Shown here one piece after another: positions 8,884 through 18,818 of a DNA stretch of 41,834 nucleotides. Numbering within the stretch: position 1 is the first letter of the stretch; every line of letters begins with the position of its first letter. Location: the NCBI GenBank assembly GCA_000320545.1, contig ADNK01002079.1:1-41834 (forward strand). The letters run 5' to 3'. Below the pieces are notes generated by a model. It saw nothing but the letters and a program-made list of their open reading frames with translations, had not been told where the DNA came from and did not search any database. Source of the DNA: Bigelowiella natans CCMP2755 (lineage: Eukaryota; Cercozoa; Chlorarachniophyceae). Position numbers and translations under genes: made by a program.

Positions 8884-10156
8884 TTATTAGAGAATATATT
8901 TATCAATTTATCACAAAAAGAGAACCGTCTTTGACGGTAGTTTTTGACTTGTGAGGTGTGAGATGTTTGGCTGGTTGGTGTGTGATGATGATGACGGTTA
9001 ATTCGTGCTTAGCCGTACACAAGCTTGGCGCCATTCTGAAGTAAGCAGTCCGTGAAACCACCTACATCCATATTATACAGAACATCTCACATGAGAAAGA
9101 AATTCACTTTAAAGCGTGATTCTTGTCACAGATTAAATCAATTTCCTCTCCTCGGAGCTTTCAATAACATTCGTATCGAGATCCATGCAATGAAAGCTAC
9201 GATGAAGTGTGCATTAGATCAACACCAGTCGATAGTCCAGAATCCAGAGCTATTTTGTCAGTCACATTGATCTGCAAACAGTGTCGCATGAGGAATCTCA
9301 TTGGGGAAGGGGCGGGGGGGGGGGGGGTATGCAACCACGTTATGTGAGTTGGGTACTCATCATACACCTTAAACGTGTTAAGAGCATGCTCAAGCTTCGT
9401 TCCTGCTCGGCAAACGTACTTAGGGATCTGACATATCAGAGGTGTCTAATGGATGCCGCTGTCATCGTTTTGCGCAAATTCGAATATCGTTCTTCTCCAT
9501 TATGTCTCCCTCACCCTCTACTCTCTCTCTCTCTCTCTCCTTCCTTCTTTGCTCTACCCACCCATACCCACTCCTTCTCCCCTTCATCCTCTCCCTACTT
9601 CCTCCTCGAAATATTTGTCTCGGTACAATGATGTGGTGAAACACCACCTCTGCGGTGATTCTTATAACTGCATCCTTAGATACAGCCGAGCCGGCCTTAG
9701 TCACTGGAACGTTGTTGACAAGAACCTTCCCTTGCGCAATCCATGACTGAATTACATTTCTGTATGAAAGTAGAGCGAGTAGAAAGGAAGAGTGCAAACA
9801 TGTCAAGTGGTGTTTCAGGAGGCTGTACTAGCAATTGTGGGTAGCACAACCCACCTACTGAATTCTGGATATCGATCTGCACACAGCTCATCTAGTCTCG
9901 GTTTTCTCCTCCCCCCGCCACTATAATCATGAACCATTTTCTTTCTCCTCTCATTCCCCTTTTTCGCGAAGACAGCCGAGCTATGCTTTGTACTGCTAGA
10001 AGAGGCAGGAGCATGCGCTGATGAGCACATTGATCTAAATTTGGAGGGTAGGTACTGCTGCAAGTGGCGTTCCGCAGGGGTCAGTATCGAATAGAAGACG
10101 ATGGTCACGATCGTTAGAGCGATTACAGTCCTGTTTCCGCCTCTCCGCCACCGCAT
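7392..10156 (-). CDS. tlyA: TlyA-family (S4 + FtsJ) rRNA 2'-O-methyltransferase, probably organelle-targeted, 11 exons
   Basis: Exons (minus, 5' to 3'): 10156-9855, 9759-9648, 9427-9368, 9271-9226, 9061-9019, 8814-8775, 8664-8602, 8398-8336, 7936-7850, 7700-7634, 7489-7392. Phases match throughout and the sum is 981 nt (326 residues). Exon 1 encodes a hydrophobic helix, then a Ser/Ala/Lys-rich stretch, then the start of the S4 RNA-binding domain (RLDELCADRYPEFSR), which exon 2 completes (QGKVLVNN). The methyltransferase core follows: PKYVCRAG-x-KLEHAL, LDSGLSTGGFTDCLLQ (SAM loop), YGVDVGYGQVA, ERTN-x-R, LDLSFISV, LIKPQFEA and GGVVRDPAVH. Family members 2'-O-methylate small- and large-subunit rRNA of bacterial type, so a plastid or mitochondrial ribosome is the likely substrate. 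Several exons are only 40-63 nt and four introns hold long TA arrays. The last exon (after LGF-x-CYG) lacks the usual GN-x-E ending, so the C-terminus is the weakest part. Confidence 0.9.
8125..8288. repeat. (CA)n-(TA)n-(TA)n-(TG)n-(GA)n compound microsatellite with hairpin symmetry
   Basis: A CA run passes into a TA run, a short AT-rich spacer, a second TA run, then a TG run and a GA tail. The left CA/TA arm is the reverse complement of the right TA/TG arm, so the strand could fold into a hairpin of more than 100 nt. It lies inside the intron at 7937-8335 of the TlyA-family gene. Confidence 0.95.
8416..8448. repeat. (TA)n microsatellite in a TlyA intron
   Basis: A pure TA run just 5' (on the plus strand, 3') of exon 8 of the minus-strand gene, within the intron at 8399-8601. 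Confidence 0.95.
8690..8730. repeat. (TA)n microsatellite in a TlyA intron
   Basis: An uninterrupted TA run of about 38 bases within the intron at 8665-8774, close to the acceptor of exon 7. Confidence 0.95.
8842..8880. repeat. (AT)n microsatellite in a TlyA intron
   Basis: An AT run of about 36 bases within the intron at 8815-9018, close to the acceptor of exon 6. Confidence 0.95.
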
Positions 10157-10550
10157 AGTCCCTCTCCCCCCCCTTCGTGACTCGCTCGTTCGAACAGGGC
10201 CTACTACTACAAACGGATGGATTTCGGCAAGTAAAATTACAGTAAAAACATAGACGATTTTAGCACTGCGTCAATACGATCACGCCCAATTTGGCAGTTA
10301 ATTTGCAAAACTACTGTCAATTTCAATGCATTCTTTCTATGCGACAAGGTGAAATTCTCGTCGCCACTTTTTTCCAGGTTGGTCGGTGTTTTTCATCCGG
10401 GTGCCACGAAATTATCCGTGTCGCAAGGAGAAAGCGCCCTTAAAAGGGCGTAGGATACCGACGCATCGGACCTGCTCACGTCGTCAGTCAGCGCACACGT
10501 AACACACCGTATATCACAACCCATACCCCACACAACTACATTATAACAGC

Positions 10551-11612
10551 ATGGCCAGCTACTCTGAAGGAATCCTCCTCGGCGTGGGAAACCCGCTACT
10601 CGATATCTCCTCCGAGGTTGATATGGAATACGTGAAGAAATACGAGTTGAAGATGTCCAACGCCATTCTTGCTGAGGAAAAACACATGCCAATCTATGGG
10701 GAGCTCATGAAGAACAAGGACGTCAAGTACATCGCAGGAGGCGCAACCCAGAACTCCATTCGTGTAGCTCAGTGGATGATGCAGGCTAAGGGTGCAACCT
10801 CCTATATCGGATGTGTGGGAAAGGATGACTATGCAAAGAAGCTCACTGATTGTGCTGCTGGAGATGGCGTGCGAGTTGAGTACCTTGAGGACGCTGACAC
10901 TCCGACTGGAACATGTGCATGTCTGATTGTGGATAAGGAGCGATCTTTGGTAGCTAACTTGGCCGCAGCTAACAAGTATAAGGTCGATCACATGAAGAGC
11001 GAGAAAATTGTGCCAATTTACAAAGCCGCAAAAACTATCTATGCCGCGGGTTTCTTCATCACTGTATCACCCGACACCATCGACCTCCTTGCAAAGCACT
11101 GCGATGAAACCAGCTCCACATTCTGCATGAATCTCTCGGCGCCATTTATCTGCCAAGTGCCGCCATTTGCGAAGGTTCTGAAGGATAACTTGAAATACAT
11201 GGACTATCTTTTCGGAAACGAAAGCGAGGCAGCCGAATTCGCCAAGATGATGAAATATGAGGAGACCGACGTAGCAAAGATCGCTGCTCTTGCATCCAAG
11301 GAGGAATCTGTGAAGGGCAAGAAACGTATTGTTGTCTTCACCCAAGGATCCAGCTGCACATGCGTTGCAGTTGAAGGAAAGGTAACTTGCTACGAAGTTC
11401 CAAAGCTAGATGCAAAAAAAATTGTTGATTCGAACGGAGCTGGAGACGCATTCGTCGGTGGGTTCCTTTCGCAGCAGCTCGCTGGTGCCGATCTGGCCAC
11501 GTGCGTTGACGCTGGGCACTACGCTGCTCAAGTAGTCATTCAGTCAAGTGGAACTAATCTCGAAGGGAAACCAGAGTACAAGCCAAAAAAGGCAGACATT
11601 GTCAAGGCTTAA
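10551..11612 (+). CDS. ADK: Adenosine kinase (PfkB/ribokinase family)
   Basis: A single uninterrupted frame of 353 codons, the usual length for the family. It phosphorylates adenosine to AMP with ATP in purine salvage, and keeps the SAM-methylation cycle running by removing adenosine. Motifs seen: GNPLLDIS near the start, the GGATQNSIRVAQWM substrate-side motif (about residues 63-76), GCVGKDDYA, LSAPFI, LFGNESEA and the PfkB signature DSNGAGDAFVGGFL at residues 293-306. Catalytic Asp is D299. The ATG at 10551 is preceded by an A/C-rich leader and matches the family start. Unlike its neighbours it has no introns, no low-complexity insertions and smooth codon use, as expected for a strongly expressed housekeeping gene. 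Alternatives within PfkB (ribokinase, fructokinase) fit worse. Confidence 0.98.
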   Translation: MASYSEGILLGVGNPLLDISSEVDMEYVKKYELKMSNAILAEEKHMPIYGELMKNKDVKYIAGGATQNSIRVAQWMMQAKGATSYIGCVGKDDYAKKLTDCAAGDGVRVEYLEDADTPTGTCACLIVDKERSLVANLAAANKYKVDHMKSEKIVPIYKAAKTIYAAGFFITVSPDTIDLLAKHCDETSSTFCMNLSAPFICQVPPFAKVLKDNLKYMDYLFGNESEAAEFAKMMKYEETDVAKIAALASKEESVKGKKRIVVFTQGSSCTCVAVEGKVTCYEVPKLDAKKIVDSNGAGDAFVGGFLSQQLAGADLATCVDAGHYAAQVVIQSSGTNLEGKPEYKPKKADIVKA

Positions 11613-13123
11613 GAATGCTGAAAGTCAGTGAGCTACAAGCTCGTGTGTGGTCGATGTGAATGCAGTGTGTGGATTGGTTGGGTGCACACTAGTGTCGTGA
11701 CTAATGAGAACACAACGAATCCTTGCTTTGATTATTTCAACATCAAGAGAAGCAACTTTAAGGATTAGCTTAGAAGTAGTGGTGCGCGCGAGCCTACTCA
11801 TTGCATGTGCTGTTCGAAATGTCAAAATGTTGAGATCATTCGTCGTCCAATCACAACTCGGTCAAATCTGGTAACACATTTAGCTGCCGCAAAAGGCGAG
11901 TTGTGCGCGTGCGCGCAGCTCCTTGCAATGATGAATGTGATCACAGAACACGCCAGTGCCTGTTCGTTTGGTGTGAATTCATGATGCATCTCACATGCTG
12001 CCAGCGGCATCCAACATCCTCCGATCTGACCAAGCTGTGTGACAGCTGTCGCATGCACACACTCTACAATCACCTGGGGCCACTGTGAGCACGCGATGCA
12101 TCACACCCAGAACAGCGCATTTGTGCACATTGTCGTGTTCAATCATGTCTGTGGATGTCACAGCTAGACAAAATGACATCACACGTGCAACACGATCACA
12201 CACGCTAGCAGGAGACCAAGGACGTTCATGTGTTTCCAATGGGCGCAATGGCTTGGGGGATGAGGTGTTGTGTGCACGTGTTCCTCCTCACCTCTTAGAC
12301 CTGCGTGTGATGTGTGCCTCCGTGTTGTTGCGTGTGCAGACGCGACGAGCCAGAAGAAAAAATCGAGCCAGACTGAACTGTGCGGATGAGAAGCACCCAT
12401 CATTGAAACCAGGATCACCATGACTGGTCTGGGGTTTCACATTGATGGTTTTCAGTGTGCAGCTTCTAGGCTTGTCTGTTGTCGAAACTGAGAGGGGAAA
12501 TGGACACTCATCAGTGCGTCACGTTCCAGCCTTCGTTGTCTGTGCACTAGTCTCCGCTTGCTTTTGAGTTCCGATTTGTCGCAGTCCCACACAATGAGAA
12601 CTCTGGCACATTTTTGTCGTGCGACAACAAAGCCAGATTTTTCTCACATCTGTGCCCATAGATCTATTTCTTGTGCTTTTCCTTGCCTCAAAACCTGGCT
12701 CGAGCTAGCTTCTCTTTTCATCCTGTCACTTTGGTTTCCCCCCCCCCCGTTACTTTGTGGTGAATCACTGGGGATATTTTTGCAGAGACAACATGGAAAC
12801 GCGAGAAATCGAAGAAATCGACGGGTTTTGTGCCGTCACCTCTCACAAATTAAGTCGGCTCCGCAACCCAGATGAAGTGTCATGCATGTGCCCTTGCTAC
12901 GTGAGCACGTGCACGTCATGCAAGGGCATCTCAGCAAATATCGATCTCGCTTTGATCAGTAGGAATAGCGTTTATTGGGCGATTTTATCGAAGGCAAACC
13001 TGGCGATAAGTGCCAGGCACAGGCCTTCCCTTCGCGTTTACATCATCCTCCTCTTTCGAGGCACGCAGACCGCAGATCTTTCTGCTCTCAGCGGCGCAAG
13101 CGCACAAATCTCAACGAGAAGCG
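11613..13123. other. Intergenic region between adenosine kinase and the LPMO-like gene
   Basis: I find no supportable exon. The sequence is rich in TGTG/CACA words. A 9-bp inverted repeat (TGCCCTTGC and GCAAGGGCA) flanks a GTGAGCACGTGCACGTC core near 12887-12930. It should contain the 3' end of the kinase transcript and the promoter of the next gene, but I cannot place either. Confidence 0.5.
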
Positions 13124-14432
13124 ATGTGGAAAGTGTTCTTGCTCACAATGTCGATGCTCCGGGCCTCCGGCCATGGCGTCATGCAAGTCCCCCCGGCGTG
13201 GGTGAATTCAGGTAAGGTTCAGCTGCCCTTCCGCTCCTGTTGGGGTTCTTGAAACGAAGGCTTTTTGCTTTGGAAAAGGTGGGAAGCTTGTCGAAAACGC
13301 GACCCGGAACGAATGCAATATGAGGTGCCGAACAACTCGTCATCCCACCCCATCTTTGCTTCCCCCTTTCGCACCATCACCATCACACAGAAGAGAACCT
13401 TTGGAATTATTCCAGATGTCTTCACAACTACCTCATGCGGGGAGTCGTGTCCACAGCGCCGGGATGTGGATGCTTGTGGTTCACCAACAACACCAAGATT
13501 CCAGGAAAACCCACGATTTCCGACGACTCGCCTCTTCGCACGTTCCTGGATCATGAAGACAGGTCCGATAGGCCTTGGCGCGCACCAGGAACGGCAAAGA
13601 GCTACCCCTGCGGAGTGTTCGGCGGAAACCCTTCAGGCTGTGGTAGTCCGTCAGATAGCGACTTCTATTCGTACGATTCCGAGATGTAGAAAATGTAGAC
13701 GAATAGCAGTCATGATCGTAGTGGTGATAAAAAATTACCGCTGATTGCATTCCTTAGCGTTCTCCCCCGCACCAACCCTCCCCCCTCCCCGCCCCCCCAA
13801 CAAAAACATAAGGCAAACTAGAAGGGAACCTGTGCATCTATGGAGGCAGCCAGTACGGCCCAGATGCTCGGATATTTGACTTTCCAGATGTAGTAACGAC
13901 AACATACAAGATCGGCTCGACGATTGAAACCATGTGGGGCATCAATACCAACCACGGCGGCGGGTATTCCTACCGACTGTGCAAGCTGCCGCGAAACGGC
14001 AAGGCCGATCTCACCGAAGCATGCTTCCAAAAGCTCCCTTTGAAGTTTGAAAGCGACAAGCAGGCTATTCAATTCGACAACGGCACGAGAGTGTACTTCC
14101 AGGGCATGAAAACCACCAAAGGAACCCACCCTCCAGGCTCTGAATGGATGCGAAATCCTGTACCCTCCTGTAAGCCGCACGGCGAGGTTTCTACTATTCC
14201 CCACTGCCCACAGGGGACCTTCTTCGAGCCTCCAGTTCCTGGCGTGTTTGGAAGGGGTATTTATCAGGTGACGCCTCTCTACGCAAAGATGTCCTTCGAT
14301 TGGTCGATTGTAGATCGCGTCGTTATCCCCAAAGGCCTAGAGCCCGGAAAGTACGTTCTGGGGTGGAGATGGGATTCAGAACAGGAACCTCAGGTATGGG
14401 CAAACTGTGCGGATATCGAGCTGGTGGAGTAG
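13124..14432 (+). CDS. Secreted LPMO-like / chitin-binding type-4 domain protein
   Basis: Three exons with matching phases: 13124-13211, 13391-13642 and 13822-14432, giving 316 residues; both introns are exactly 179 nt. Residues 1-16 are a short signal peptide that would be cut to leave His17 at the mature N-terminus (HGVMQVPP), the copper-brace position of lytic polysaccharide monooxygenases. A second candidate copper ligand is His158 in INTNHGGGYSY. Family-typical blocks follow one another: C-x-C-x-WFTN, PWRAPGTA, PCGVFGGNPSGC, YRLCKLP, GSEWMRNP, and near the end YVLGWRWDSEQEPQVWANCADI. Such proteins oxidatively cut or bind chitin, cellulose or other glycans outside the cell. Many Cys residues suggest disulfides. 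Which AA family it belongs to, and whether it is active, cannot be settled by eye. Confidence 0.9.
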
Positions 14433-14439
14433 GTTGGAG

Positions 14440-15006
14440 GATGGGAGGGGGGGGGGGGGAGGCGACCGATTCGAGCAGGCATTATGGCCTGGGGACCTCG
14501 AAATAAGAATATCATTATTGATTTAATGTGCAAAAAAGAAACTTTAAAGTTGAGATAGCAGGAAGCTAATAGATGGCGGCAAATATGTATATACATACAT
14601 TATATGTATATAAATATATATAATATCGTCGAACCAGGTATATATATTATCGTCCAGATGATTTCTATGTATTATGATAATTCAAATATCCGTTCCAACA
14701 TACCATACGCATGTACTTACACGGTGTATGTACCATGTAAGTTTTGTAAAGAAATTATTGTATTTTTTTAAGTTATATTATTCAATATTGGAGATGTACG
14801 CACAGTCCGCATAAACCAATGGCAGAAGCACAGCAGCGCATGTAGTCTTAATTTGCGTGCATGCTGCACGTCCGCGCATGTGCACTCATCACAATCAACG
14901 TCCATGCATGCCACGAAGCTGAGGGCGGCGCCACCATTCCTAGCTACTAGGTGCATGCAATGCAATGACAGTGCGTGCTAACGTAGCATGGCATTTCTTC
15001 CGTGTG
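14440..15006. other. AT-rich intergenic region
   Basis: Starts with a poly-G run after the LPMO-like gene, then TATATA-rich sequence (14580-14650). The TGCATG-rich sequence after 14770 precedes the 3' end of the minus-strand gene. No coding exon seen. Confidence 0.5.
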
Positions 15007-15311
15007 TCATGTGTGCCTTCGCGGCCTTTTGTTTCTTATTGACGAAATTGCGCGCTTGAGCTTTGCTGCATGCCCCGGCTTCATCCGAGTGTGGCCTACC
15101 AGCTCCGTCCACTCATCAGGATCGGCGCTGACGATAAAGTCTACGTCATCATAGCCGCACTCTTCGAACGCAGGGCTATACCGTGTGAGATTACACATCC
15201 CAAGCAGACTTCCGACCCCATGGGGATCATCATTGAGCGTCGAAGGCGAGGACGCTGTCGCTCGTAGATCTGGAGGCGGCTCCTGCGAATTGGCCATGCG
15301 GGTAGTTTTCG

Positions 15312-15343
<32 letters not shown>

Positions 15344-16894
15344 TTTTGAGTGTAAATACTATTGTTTTGATAATTTAATTGTTGTTCCCCATAATTCGGA
15401 AGCGTGTCGCCCAAAAGAAGACTCTTGCTTAAAACGGACGCTACGAACGCTCCCTCTTGCCTTCGCTTCTCCTTGAAAGACCGGAGAAAGAAGAAGGAAA
15501 AAGAGCAAATTGCCCCAAAGTAGCATATATGAGTTCAGCTCAAGAACATGTAATAAGACGCCGTTAAAAACACAAAAAGCTGCTACAAACGACCAAGAAA
15601 GAGCAGCAGCGACAAGAAATCGATATCTAACTTTTACATATGCTGAAGCATCACCATCACATTAACTACAGCACCCACCTTAATCTGAGACTCTACTCTT
15701 TCTTTCAACGTCGGTTTATGTTGTTGGAGTCCATCTTGCGACTGAATAAGACCCCCCCCCTCCTCGCCACGGTACAGCTGCCTCCCATGCTGCCTTTGCG
15801 CCTTGAACATCTGCTGGAGGTTGGCCGCCATGTCTTCCGGCATTTTGGAGATCAGATCTCCCAAACCTAAAGAAGGAGGGGGGGGCAGGGATATCGGTGG
15901 TAAACAAGTGGCGGCACGGAGCGAGATGGAAACACGAGAACAATAAAACAGACCTTGTAAAACTTGAGCTTGAGAGTGGAGTTGACCGAGAGGATATGAT
16001 CCCACGGCAGTCTTCACAGACGTTCGGTACTTGAAAGCGCAGTATATCAGCACCTCCCCTGGCGATACGGCAAACCTTCGATGGAGGAAAGACGGAGGGA
16101 GGTCGGAGGGGGGGGGCGGGGGGGATTAGATTGTTGTGTTATTTGAAGAGGAAATGAGATGAATTTATGTGTGTGCGTGTGTGTGTGTATGTGTGATGCA
16201 TAATATACACTATTGATAGACGCTTCTACTCTGAACGCATACCATTCTTCCAAACTCCTTCTGATCTTCACATCCACGCTTGAATCCTTTCGTCGGCTGT
16301 TTACCTTCCCCTCTCCACGACTTTCCCCCCCCCCCCCCTGCTTCCCCTCTTCCTCTTCCTCCTCCTCATCGTCCTGCTGTCAAGAAAAGGGAAATAAATG
16401 GACAAACTTCAGGTACTAATTCGTGTTCGCAAGCCGCACTATCGGTCATTCTCTCCCAGGGCGTTGTGTACTATTAGCTTGCATCTCGTATCGTGATGTT
16501 TTCACGGTAATTTACATACAAAGAGCTTCTCCGTGCGCTGCCGCTGCTCCTCACGCCTTTGCTGCTCGACTGTGCGCGCTACGTACAGCACACGAAGTTC
16601 CTCGATCATCCCGTGCATTTCTAATTGTTTTCTGAAGTGGCAAGGGGCAGAAAGGGGGGGGGGGGGGGGGGGGGAGGGTCGGGGGGAGAGGCTGCGCATA
16701 GGTGGGTGGATATGTCGGGGTAAAGGGTCAGAATACTCGTGCTTCTGCATATTTCAAATTGTTAAGTGCAAGCATCATTTGTCTGAGACCGTATAGCGTC
16801 GAGACTGGGGTTCTCTTGGATGTAAACTCCTCTGACGAGGACGACTTTTCCATCCGTCTATATGCCGCGAAGGTGCCCATGAGAAATAAAGATA

Positions 16895-16933
<39 letters not shown>

Positions 16934-16960
16934 TTCTGTTGGAGAAATTAAGAAGAGGGG

Positions 16961-17002
<42 letters not shown>

Positions 17003-18784
17003 AGAGAGTAAAACTGTAGAAAATGACCTCATTTCTCGCCATTAGGTCCATACTAGCTTTGATCAGAAACTCAACCAGCTTGCCCCCTGAGAATCCTTTG
17101 TGTTGGAACTTGCTTTTCTTCCTCCAAGCTGCTGCTGCTTTTCCTCTTGAATGCCTTTCACCTCGCAGCTTCTTGTAATGGCCGCGGCGCAGAGGACCTT
17201 GCTGCTCGGTCTTGATGAATCGTGTTGTTTGCCGTCGAAAATCCAGGTACAATCTCTGGTATTCCGATCCCGTTAAGTTGAGAATCCTCCCGGCCTTCAG
17301 GGATTAGAGGATATTGCAGCATAAGAACCGAAAACAGCACGAAGTATTTCTATCGTGGAAAAACACTGATGAGAAGTTGAGTTCTGCTGCTGCAGTACTA
17401 AATCGTGATGATGAACCATCAACACTTCCCGTGATTGATGCTGCTCACCCCAATGCAAATCACATACAAACACACACACACACGATACACATACGCATAC
17501 ACATACACGAAAACACACACACACACACACGCGCGCGCGCACAAAAGCGGGCCACATCGAAATGTACTCTGCAAGTCCCACACGCACGTCGTCGGCGAAC
17601 AACTACTACCGCTTCGGTCACACTCGTCTGATTGCTACGGATCGCCACCAATCGGAGCTTGCGCTCTAGCTCTTCATGCGATAGGCCTCGCACGGTGGAA
17701 GAGGCATGACTGCGTAGCGAGGAAGTTGCGGCAGCCAGCAGTTGCTTGTTCTGCTGCTGTTTCTTCTTCAGCCTATGCTTCTGCCTATCTTGCTTTTGCC
17801 CCGCCTCTTTCATCAGCTCCTGGGCAATCTTTGATGGGGAAGGGGGGGGGTTAGCGGGAGAGAGTAGAGAACCCGTGTAATGCAGGAGGAAAAAGAAGAT
17901 GCTTACATCTTGGCCACGTCGCAAAAATCAGCATATCGGAATGGAATTTCTCCATGAAAACCGTCAAAGCCACATCATCGTGCAATTATCATCATCACCT
18001 TGTGAAGCTCCGAGGCCATGAGCCCATTCTGCAGTCCCCTTTGCCGACGAGCCTCTTGTGCAATACGCATTGCCTGTATCTTGCGTTCTTTCACGGTGCA
18101 GTTGCGCCGTTTCAAGATATGCTCCGAGATCTGCCGCAAATACACCGAGACAGCGAAAACAACAACACAACAACAGCAACCAGCACAACAACAACATCAT
18201 CTGACAAACGAAAGCATAGGTAAGGGTATGCAGATTGTGTGACTTGATAGGAGAAGGACGCATGGATATTATCATTCGGTCAACTGAAGCAGCCATATTT
18301 AATGTCGTGATCGTGTTGGATTTCTGGCTGTCATTGTTGTTGTTGTTGTTGTTGTCTCTATGTTCTGCAGATGCTGTGGTAAACTGCTCACGCACCGAGG
18401 CCAAACGGGTTTGTCGCAGGGCGATTTTGTAGTCGTTGTGAGTCTTCGCGTGGATTATTTGATCTGAAAGAAGAAGGAGAAACGGGGGAGAGGGCGGGGA
18501 AGGGGCAATAGTTGTTTTTAAAAGGTAAAGTTGAATTACTATGTAGATAACAACACCTATGAGGATACTTGCCTCCTGCGACATAGTAGGAAACAAATTT
18601 GAGCCCCCCCCCCCCCCACCCCCCCCCTGCATACCAGCAGTTATATTGCGACAGGGTTGAAGACCGGGGCAGTTCTCGCAGAGTCTCCGCAGAAACTAGC
18701 ACAATGATTTAGGGAAATAACGGAGGGATGGAAAACATGAAAACAGGAACAAGGAGAGGTGCAATTCAAGGAAATAATAATAAC

Positions 18785-18818
<34 letters not shown>

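Noticed and set aside
9281-9631. Plus-strand frames rich in Ser/Leu/Pro across 9,440-9,640
   Set aside because: They read a CT-rich intron of the minus-strand TlyA gene, whose exons at 9759-9648 and 9427-9368 are well supported.
10596-10991. Minus-strand frames antisense to adenosine kinase
   Set aside because: The plus-strand frame is a full, well-conserved kinase; the antisense frames have no recognisable motif.
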